NCBI GenBank assembly: GCA_032122625.1
Contig: JAQBGG010000008.1
Location: 1 to 64,000 of the forward strand
DNA: 64,000 nucleotides
DNA from: CAXMST01 sp032122625
GTDB lineage: Bacteria; Actinomycetota; Thermoleophilia; Solirubrobacterales; 70-9
Reading direction: 5' to 3'
The notes beneath the pieces were generated by a model, which saw nothing but the letters and a program-made list of their open reading frames with translations, was not told the origin of the DNA and ran no database searches. Shown one piece after another: positions 57,672 to 64,000 of the stretch. The position numbers and the translations under genes were made by a program. Numbering within the stretch: position 1 is the first letter of the stretch; every line of letters starts with the position of its first letter.

Positions 57672-58782
57672 TCAGGCGCTGTGCGCGGCCGCGGCCTGCA
57701 GCAGGTAGCTGCGGATGAATCCATCGAGGTCGCCGTCGAGCACCCGCCGTGCATCGCCGACCTCGTGATTGGTGCGGTGATCCTTGACCCGCGTGGTGGG
57801 ATGAAGCGTGTAGCTGCGGATCTGCGAGCCCCACTCGACCGCCTTCTGCTCGCCACGCTCGACGGCCACCTCCTCGGCCTGCTTGCGTTCTTCCTCGGCC
57901 AGCAGTCGGGCGCGGAGCATCTGCATCGCCGTCGCCTTGTTCTGCGTCTGCGAGCGCTCGTTCTGACATTGCACGACGATCCCGCTCGGCACGTGGGTGA
58001 GCCGGACCGCGGAATCGGTCTTGTTGACGTGCTGGCCGCCGGCCCCCGACGCTCGGTACGTATCGACGCGGATGTCGGCCTCGTCGAGTCCGACCTCAAC
58101 CTCATCGGAGACCAGCGGCGCGACATCGAGCTGAGCGAAGGCGGTGTGGCGCCGCGACTGCGAGTCGAAGGGGGATATCCGGACCAGCCGGTGCACACCG
58201 CGCTCGGCGCTGAACAGACCGTAAGCATTCTCGCCGCGGGCGAGCATCGTCGCCGACTTGATCCCAGCCTCCTCGCCTTCTGCGGCCTCCTTCATCTCAA
58301 CCTTGAAGCCGCGGCGATCGGACCAGCGCAGGTACATGCGCAGCAGCATCTCGGCCCAGTCCTGGGAGTCGGTGCCGCCGGCCCCAGCCCGCACGGTCAC
58401 CACCGCATCGCCGGAGTCGTACTCACCGCTGAACAGACGCTCCTCCTCGAGCTCCCCCAATCGGCCCTCGATCGAGGTCAGCTGGGAGTCGAGCTCGGCC
58501 GCCATCTCCTCGTCCTCGGCGGCCATCTCGGCCAGCTCCCCGAGGTCCTCGCCGTCGGCCGAAATCCCCTCCCAGAGCTCCAGCTTGCGCTTCGTGCGAA
58601 CGTGAGCCGCCGAGGTCTTCGCCGCCGCCTCCTGGTCATCCCAGAAGCCGGGCGCCTGCATCCCGGCCTCGAGCCGCTCGATCTCGGTCTTCAGTTCCGC
58701 CGGGTCAAAGGTAGTCCCGGAGCAGCGTCAACTGCTCGCGGACCTCCGCGATGCGGGCGCCGGTGTCTGGTGCCTCTGTCAT
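57672..58782 (-). CDS. prfB: Peptide chain release factor 2, expressed through a programmed +1 frameshift
   Basis: The first frame starts at ATG 58782 and reads 25 codons (MTEAPDTGARIAEVRE...RDYL) to an in-frame TGA at 58705-58707. Slipping one base forward at CTT-TGA-C lets translation continue as DPAELKTEIERLEAG and then MQAPGFWDD to the stop at 57672, giving 369 residues. RF2 marks are the tripeptide SPF (recognising UGA and UAA) and GGQ in GAGGQHVNKT. The stop at codon 26 is the same place as in E. coli. Any gene caller that starts at 58661 loses the N-terminal 40 residues. Confidence 0.96.
58704..58710 (-). promoter_or_regulatory. Programmed +1 frameshift site CTTTGAC in prfB
   Basis: The exact RF2 slippery heptamer CTT-TGA-C, with the weak UGAC stop context. 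The upstream Shine-Dalgarno-like stimulator is poor here (CGGGAC three bases before CTT instead of AGGGGG). RF2 shortage would promote frameshifting, so the gene is autoregulated. Confidence 0.93.
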
Positions 58783-58822
58783 CGGAGCGGGAGGCTACAG
58801 CCAGCGCCTCCCGGGAGGCGGT

Positions 58823-59941
58823 TCAGCCGCGGCGCCCGGCCCTCGGCAGTCTGATCCTGCGTTTGTCGATGACACGGTCGCCGGCCGCGTCGAGAAGCCT
58901 GGTCCTGACCAGCGCTCGGCCGGGCCTGACCCGCTGCCCGATTCGCAGCCTCAGCCTGAGGCTCCCGCGCTGCAGGTTCGAGACGGTCTTTCGCGCAACC
59001 CGCTCGCCGGCTTTGCGCAGCACCGTCCGAACGCCGATGCCCTCGGCCGTCTCGACCCGGAGCTGCACGAACCGATCCCGCTTGCCGCTGCGTACCGCCC
59101 TCGGCTTCTCCACCGAGGCGGCGACGATGCCGGCGCCAAGCGGCTCCTCGCCCACCGCCAGCTCGTACATGCCCCACGGCGGGTTGGCGTTGACGACGCG
59201 GCCCGGCTCGCAGGTGGCGAGAAAGCTCGCGAACGCCGTGCTCGGGTGCTGGGCCAGGAACCTGTAGGTGCCGGCTGGAACTCGGTCCCAGACGATCCCC
59301 CCGTCCCCGGAGGACTCGGTCTGGGCCGGATCAGGGATCACCGCATCGTTGAAGTAGGTCGGCCCCGGCAGCGCTGGAACCGTGCTGGCGGTCGCCCCCG
59401 CGACTCCGTGCGGAGTGCGCTCGACGAAGGTATCGAAGGGAACGCCGCGCACATCGCGGGCCGAGACCGTTGTCACCACCACGCACTCCGTAGGCCGACC
59501 GTCGGGTCCAAGCTCGACCCCCAGCAGCGCGGCCAGCCCCTGGTACTCGAGATCGGCCGGCGTCTGGAAGTTGGCGTTCCTGATGTTCTGCCCGCGGGTG
59601 TGGAAGGTCTGCAGGTCGATCTCGTTGAAGCCCGGGCCCGGATCGATGTAGGGGGTGATCGTGGCGTCATCGGGAACCTCGAGGTCATAGTCCCCGTTGG
59701 CGTCGGTGACCGCCGAGCGCCCCGGCATCTCGCGCACGCGGATCGTGGCGCCGACAAGGTGGATCTCGGCATGATTGAAGCTGTAGGCCTTGCCCCTGAT
59801 GTGCACCGTCTTCGAGGCGGCCTCCGCGGTCGCCGCGACACCCAGCAACACCGCCACCGTGATCAGCAGCAGCACAGATGACGCCGCTCGAGCCTTCGCT
59901 ACAGGACTCTCGGCCCCCGGCGCTGGTAGGTCTCTGATCAT
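58823..59941 (-). CDS. Secreted protein with carboxypeptidase-regulatory-like domain
   Basis: Start ATG 59941 (MIRDLPAPG) is preferred: GAGGGAGAG precedes it and the signal peptide (hydrophobic about 20-38, cleavage near TAEA) then has normal position; the frame extends to 60028. The 372-residue product has an early CarboxypepD_reg-like part (GATIRVREMPGRSAVTDANGDYDLEVPDD), a central part of unknown fold with YFNDAVIPDPAQ and SGDGGIVWDRVPAGTYRFLA, and a C-terminal strand-rich, Arg-rich region (SLRLRLRIGQRVRPGRA). No enzyme motif is recognised. Location should be outside the membrane. Confidence 0.75.
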   Translation of the reverse strand: MIRDLPAPGAESPVAKARAASSVLLLITVAVLLGVAATAEAASKTVHIRGKAYSFNHAEIHLVGATIRVREMPGRSAVTDANGDYDLEVPDDATITPYIDPGPGFNEIDLQTFHTRGQNIRNANFQTPADLEYQGLAALLGVELGPDGRPTECVVVTTVSARDVRGVPFDTFVERTPHGVAGATASTVPALPGPTYFNDAVIPDPAQTESSGDGGIVWDRVPAGTYRFLAQHPSTAFASFLATCEPGRVVNANPPWGMYELAVGEEPLGAGIVAASVEKPRAVRSGKRDRFVQLRVETAEGIGVRTVLRKAGERVARKTVSNLQRGSLRLRLRIGQRVRPGRALVRTRLLDAAGDRVIDKRRIRLPRAGRRG

Positions 59942-60113
59942 CTCTCCCTCTGCGTCATCAACCCCGCCCCCGACACCGGGCGGCTCGCCCCGAACCGTAC
60001 TCACGGCCCCGACTCTGGGCGCCCGCACCGGCTACGGGAGTGGGACCGGGTGGACTACTGATCCAGATCGGCGGCCCTGAGGCCGAGTCCAGGGGCCGCG
60101 AGCCTCGGCCACG

Positions 60114-61190
60114 TCAGTCCCGCACCATGCGGATCCCGGGACCAAACGGGGCCCGCCCGTCGCGGTCGTGACCGGAGTCAAGCTCCCCGACCCGCCACAA
60201 CGGCACCCAGCAGCCGTGGGCCTTGAGCAGGTGCTCAACCCGCTCGCGCGGCTCGGGCGGCAGCCGGCGGAAGTTGCGACGCAGTTGCTCCAGCGCCCAG
60301 ACCCGGTAGGCGCTTGTCGGCACCCGCTCATAGCCGACGCCTTGGACGCGGAAATCATGGTGGCTTTGCCCTGCGCCGTGGGCTTCGGCGTTCGCCGCCA
60401 GCATCTCGAGGTGCGTCTCGCCGCTCTCCCTCAGCAGTGGCCCGAGATCCTCGGGTAGCCCTCCGAGCAACTCCTGGGAGCCGATCCGGCTCGCCCGCGC
60501 GTTCCAGGTGCGGGCCACCCACTCGTAGACCGAAGGCGCCCGGTCTCGCATGATCCGCGCCGGCGTCGGATCGAGCGAGAAGTGGCGGAACATCGAGCCG
60601 AAAAGACCGTAATCGGCAACCGTCGGCCGCTCGCCAAAGAGGAAGGGGCGCCCCCCGAAGACGGGCTCGAGCCGGTCGAGAACCCGGGTGTAAGCAGCAT
60701 CCATGTGCGGACGGGTGTGCCGGTCAACGCCGTCCCCGCGGACGAACAACCGGGCCTGCCGCCAGGCGATCCAGCGGCGGCGGACTGCAAGCGGCAGCGG
60801 CAGTCGTACCAGCTCGGAGGCCAACTCCGCGGAGAGCAGATGCCGGTCGAAGGCGTTGTCCCAGCGGTAATGCATCGCCGGTCGCCAGAGCCACTCGTCG
60901 CCGAAGTCCTCGATCAGCAGGGCGAAGAACCGTTGCAGCGGATCGCTGGGAATCACCGGCGGGGTCGGGTGCTGCTGCTCGAGCCAGGCGATCATCGGCG
61001 TCGTATCGCTCATCCAGCGCCCACCCGGCAGCTCGACGGTGGGCAGCTGGGCGACTCCGAGCTTGCGCCGAATCTTCCACAGATAGTGGTAGACGCCGAG
61101 CGGCCGCCGCTCGTAGGGGATCTCCTTGAAGCGCAGGTAGGCCTCGAACTTGCCGGTGAAGTAGGAGACCTCGGAGCCGTAGACGATCAC
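60114..61190 (-). CDS. Glutathione-S-transferase-fold protein
   Basis: A 358-residue protein with an N-terminal thioredoxin-like domain (IVYGSEVSYFTGKFEAYLRFKEIPYE, QLPTVELPGGRWMSDTTPMIAWLE) and a C-terminal helical GST domain (PFLFGERPTVADYGLFGSMF). About 100 extra residues follow the normal GST length and contain RRLPPEPRERVEHLLKAHG. No Cys or Ser of the CPxC/SxxC type is present at the start of the first helix; the residue there is Ser-Tyr-Phe. Catalytic role and thiol cofactor are unknown. About 120 bases separate it from secA, with a weak CGGGG/CCCCG hairpin. Confidence 0.8.
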   Translation of the reverse strand: MIVYGSEVSYFTGKFEAYLRFKEIPYERRPLGVYHYLWKIRRKLGVAQLPTVELPGGRWMSDTTPMIAWLEQQHPTPPVIPSDPLQRFFALLIEDFGDEWLWRPAMHYRWDNAFDRHLLSAELASELVRLPLPLAVRRRWIAWRQARLFVRGDGVDRHTRPHMDAAYTRVLDRLEPVFGGRPFLFGERPTVADYGLFGSMFRHFSLDPTPARIMRDRAPSVYEWVARTWNARASRIGSQELLGGLPEDLGPLLRESGETHLEMLAANAEAHGAGQSHHDFRVQGVGYERVPTSAYRVWALEQLRRNFRRLPPEPRERVEHLLKAHGCWVPLWRVGELDSGHDRDGRAPFGPGIRMVRD

Positions 61191-61310
61191 GCCGCGAGCC
61201 TATCCGCTGCGGGGAACGGAGAACCCCGTGATCGGGGCGGGCTGGGAGCGGTGCCGCCGGGTCTGGGGCCCGACGATCGCCACCCTATCCCCCGATGCCG
61301 AACGCCTCCT

Positions 61311-64000
61311 TCAGGCGCCGTGACACTTCTTGTACTTCTTGCCGGATCCGCACCAGCAGGGATCGTTGCGGCCGATCTTCTCCTGCTCGGACTTGACCAC
61401 CGTCTCCGGGTTCTCAGGGGCGCCGTTCCCGGCGCCGCCCTGGGTTACCGCGGCGGCGCCCGCCACTGCAGCCGCGCCCCCGGCTCCCGCGGCCGCTTGG
61501 CGCAAGGCCGAGGGCTGGTCTGCCTCGGTGCCGCCCGAGTAGTCGATATCGGTCGCCTGCTGGGTGGGACCGAACTGCTCCTCGACATCGCTCGGCTGCA
61601 GCTCGACGTTGACGTGGAAGATCATCCGCGTGTACTCCTCCCAGATCGAGTCCATCAGTGACTCGAACATCAGGAAGCCCTCGTTCTTGTAGGCGACGAG
61701 CGGATCGATCTGCGCGAACCCGCGCAGGTGGATGCCCTCGCGCAGGTAGTCCATCTCGTGCAGATGTTCCTTCCAGCGCGTGTCGATGATCTGCAGCAGG
61801 ATGTGGCGCTCGAGCGCCCGCATCAGCTCTTCGCCGAACTCGTCCTCGCGCTCGTCGTATGCGCCTAGCGCATCGTCGACAAGCAGCTCGCCGATGTTCT
61901 CGCGGCTGGAGGAGTCGGGCTCGACCTCCGAGAGGTCCTCAGCGAGCGGCCACATCGTCGCCATCAGGGTCGCCAAGCCCCCAAGGTCCCACTCTTCAAA
62001 GACGTCCGACTGGGTGTACTCGCTGACCTTGTTACGGATCAGGCCCTCGATCTGCTCGCGGGCGATCTCGCCCATGTCGCGACCCTCGAGGATCTCGCGG
62101 CGGTACTTGTAGACCACCCGCCGCTGTTCGTTCATCACGTCGTCGTACTCGAGGACTCGTTTGCGGGTGAGGAAGTTCTGCTCCTCGACCTTCTTCTGCG
62201 CCGACTCGATCTGTTTGCTCAGCAGCTTCGCCTCGAGCGGGTACTCGGTGCCGTCCTCATCGACGGGTCCGAGCCGGTCGAGTATCCGGTAGATCCGATC
62301 GCCGGCGAAGAGGCGGACAAGATCGTCCTCGGCGCTGAGGAAGAAGCGGGTCACCCCGGGGTCGCCCTGACGCCCCGACCGCCCGCGGAGCTGGTTGTCG
62401 ATGCGGCGCGACTCGTGCCGCTCAGTGCCACAGATGTAGAGGCCGCCAACCTCGCGGACCTTGTCACCCTCCTCCTTGCACTTCGGATCGAGGCTCTTGG
62501 CCAGCGCCTCGAGCTCCTCCTCCCAGCTCGGATCGTCCTCCTTGATCCCAAGTTTGTGCAACTCATGCAGGGCCATCTGCTCAGGGTCGCCGCCGAGCTT
62601 GATGTCGACGCCGCGGCCCGCCATGTTGGTCGCGATCGTGACCGCGCCGATGCGGCCCGCGAGGGCGACAGTCTCGCCCTCCCGTTGGGCGTACTCGGGC
62701 TTTGCGTTGAGGACCACGTGCTTGACGCCGCGGCGTTTGAGCTGCTCGGAGAGCATCTCCGAGACCTCGACCGAGACGGTGCCGACGAGGATCGGCTGGC
62801 CTGTCTCGTTGCGCTCGGCGATTTCCTCGACGACCGCCTTCCACTTGCCGTCTTTGGTCTTGTAGATCTGATCGTTGTGATCCTCGCGGACCATCTCCTG
62901 GTTGGTCGGGATGTCGACGACCGCCATCTTGTAGATCTTCATGAACTCGGTTGCCTCGGTCAGCGCCGTGCCGGTCATGCCGCTGAGCTTGTCGTAGAAG
63001 CGGAAGTAGTTCTGCAGGGTGATCGTCGCCAGAGTCTGGTTCTCCTCCTTCGGCGCGACACCCTCCTTCGCCTCGACCGCTTGATGCAGGCCGTCCGACC
63101 AGCGGCGCCCCTCGAGGATCCGACCGGTGAACTCGTCGATGATCATCACCTGGCCGTCGACGACGGCGTAGTCCTTGTCGCGCCGGTAAAGCGACTCGGC
63201 TTTCAGTGATTGGACCAGGTGGTTGACGAGCGTGCCGTGCTCGGAGAGGTAGAGGTTCTCGACGCCGAGGAAGTTCTCCGCCTTCTCGACCCCCCGCTCG
63301 GTCGGCGCGACGGTCTTGTGTTTCTCGTCGAACTCGTAGTCGTAGTCGGCCTCAGAGGTGTCCTTGGATTCACCCAGGGCCTTCAGCTTTGGCTTCGACT
63401 CCGCGCCCGTCATCTGTTTGGCCAAGCGGGCGAACGTGTGGTAGAGCTCGGCGGCCTGCTCGGGGGCCCCAGAGATGATCAGAGGCGTTCGCGCCTCGTC
63501 GATGAGGATGTTGTCGACCTCATCAACGACGGCGAAGTTGTGATCGCGCTGGAAGCACTGCTCGAGCGACGCGGCCATGTTGTCCCGCAGGTAATCGAAG
63601 CCGAACTCGGAGTTGGTTCCGTAGGTGACGTCGGCCGCATAGGCGGCGTGGCGGCGGTCTCCGTAGTCGGGCAGATCGGTGTCCTGGATCACGCCGACCT
63701 TGACGCCGAGGGCTTGATAGATCGGGCTCATCCACTCCGCGTCGCGGCGGGCGAGATAGTCGTTGACCGTGACGACGTGCACGCTCTTGCCGGCGAGCGT
63801 GTTCAAGAACACAGCCAGGGTTGCGGTCAGCGTCTTGCCCTCGCCCGTCTTCATCTCCGCGATCGCGCCCGAGTGCAGGACCTGACCGCCGATCAACTGC
63901 ACGTCGTAGTGGCGTTGACCCAGGGTCCGCTTGGCGGCCTCCCGGCAGAGCGCGAAGGCCTCCGGAAGCAGGTCATCGAGCGACTCGCCGTTGCCGGCCC
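61311..64000 (-). CDS. secA: Preprotein translocase ATPase SecA (5' partial)
   Basis: The frame is open to the right edge, so about the first few dozen residues are missing; some 895 are visible. Walker A MKTGEGKT, Walker B VVDEVDNILIDEARTPLI, the second helicase motif TNMAGRGVDIKLGG and GRSGRQGDPG are intact. After the helical scaffold comes a Gly/Ala-rich linker and the C-terminal zinc motif CWCGSGKKYKKCH that binds SecB or ribosomes. It drives protein export through SecYEG. It is the upstream end of the minus-strand run leading to prfB and ftsEX. Confidence 0.97.
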   Translation of the reverse strand, partial: AGNGESLDDLLPEAFALCREAAKRTLGQRHYDVQLIGGQVLHSGAIAEMKTGEGKTLTATLAVFLNTLAGKSVHVVTVNDYLARRDAEWMSPIYQALGVKVGVIQDTDLPDYGDRRHAAYAADVTYGTNSEFGFDYLRDNMAASLEQCFQRDHNFAVVDEVDNILIDEARTPLIISGAPEQAAELYHTFARLAKQMTGAESKPKLKALGESKDTSEADYDYEFDEKHKTVAPTERGVEKAENFLGVENLYLSEHGTLVNHLVQSLKAESLYRRDKDYAVVDGQVMIIDEFTGRILEGRRWSDGLHQAVEAKEGVAPKEENQTLATITLQNYFRFYDKLSGMTGTALTEATEFMKIYKMAVVDIPTNQEMVREDHNDQIYKTKDGKWKAVVEEIAERNETGQPILVGTVSVEVSEMLSEQLKRRGVKHVVLNAKPEYAQREGETVALAGRIGAVTIATNMAGRGVDIKLGGDPEQMALHELHKLGIKEDDPSWEEELEALAKSLDPKCKEEGDKVREVGGLYICGTERHESRRIDNQLRGRSGRQGDPGVTRFFLSAEDDLVRLFAGDRIYRILDRLGPVDEDGTEYPLEAKLLSKQIESAQKKVEEQNFLTRKRVLEYDDVMNEQRRVVYKYRREILEGRDMGEIAREQIEGLIRNKVSEYTQSDVFEEWDLGGLATLMATMWPLAEDLSEVEPDSSSRENIGELLVDDALGAYDEREDEFGEELMRALERHILLQIIDTRWKEHLHEMDYLREGIHLRGFAQIDPLVAYKNEGFLMFESLMDSIWEEYTRMIFHVNVELQPSDVEEQFGPTQQATDIDYSGGTEADQPSALRQAAAGAGGAAAVAGAAAVTQGGAGNGAPENPETVVKSEQEKIGRNDPCWCGSGKKYKKCHGA

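Noticed and set aside
4200..64000. Single TCTCAT occurrences elsewhere
   Set aside because: Single copies in coding sequence without an 11-bp partner do not fit the paired box and are expected by chance.
1..64000. Mobile element, prophage, secondary-metabolite cluster or defence island
   Set aside because: No transposase, integrase, phage structural gene, PKS/NRPS, restriction or CRISPR-associated gene was recognised, and base composition looks even across the window.

Overview
This 64 kb window is chromosomal DNA from a high-GC bacterium, most likely an actinomycete-type organism (Actinomycetota; a Thermoleophilia/Solirubrobacterales-like lineage is my inference). The reasons are the GTG/TTG start usage, the GC-rich third positions, the gene order htdX-fabG4-fadA2-acyl-CoA dehydrogenase known from mycobacteria, and the reverse-strand run secA, prfB, ftsE, ftsX, ctp, rnr, smpB with ssrA below it. 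I see no rRNA, tRNA, insertion sequence, integrase, prophage or CRISPR array. The window is cut at both ends: a serine hydrolase loses its N-terminus at the left edge and secA loses its start at the right edge.

Layout. 0-4.2 kb: serine hydrolase, an OmpR-type response regulator with its histidine kinase, and a lipoprotein. 4.2-10.6 kb: SDR dehydrogenase, M20 peptidase, metallo-beta-lactamase-fold hydrolase, cytochrome P450, VOC protein and a coiled-coil NlpC/P60-type cell-wall hydrolase. 10.8-17.1 kb: a reverse-strand fatty-acyl operon (MaoC hydratase, FabG4, thiolase, two acyl-CoA dehydrogenases). 17.4-19.9 kb: polar amino-acid ABC importer. 20.2-26.3 kb: glutamate synthase gltB-gltD. 26.3-29.6 kb: ABC-F protein and a WS/DGAT acyltransferase. 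29.7-31.1 kb: a second P450. 31.2-36.7 kb: a second lipoprotein, paralogous to the first, followed by two ABC ATPases and a large double-FtsX permease. 36.8-46.1 kb: ssrA, a small unknown gene, a thioesterase, a long disordered helix-hairpin-helix protein, smpB, rnr, ctp, ftsX and ftsE. 46.2-48.2 kb: DUF389 membrane protein, SixA-like phosphatase and beta-carbonic anhydrase. 48.3-52 kb: split transketolase, MauE-like protein and nadA. 52-57.6 kb: mutM-like gene, FHA-HTH protein, a propeller-bearing Ser/Thr kinase, nadC and a FIST-domain protein. 57.7-64 kb: prfB with its programmed frameshift, a secreted protein, a GST-fold protein and secA.

The most interesting candidate system links two distant loci. 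The same direct repeat, (C/G)TCTCAT-like units exactly 11 bp apart, lies upstream of the response regulator gene, at the end of the kinase gene just before lipoprotein 1, and upstream of lipoprotein 2. The two lipoproteins are clear paralogues, and lipoprotein 2 is translationally packed with two different ABC ATPases and a 1,039-residue permease carrying a DUF11-like domain. My inference is one envelope-sensing two-component regulon that controls both lipoproteins and an unusual type VII-like ABC machine. A second signalling group is the FHA-HTH protein beside a kinase with a seven-repeat extracellular propeller.

All functional calls rest on motifs and gene order read by eye; no database search was run.
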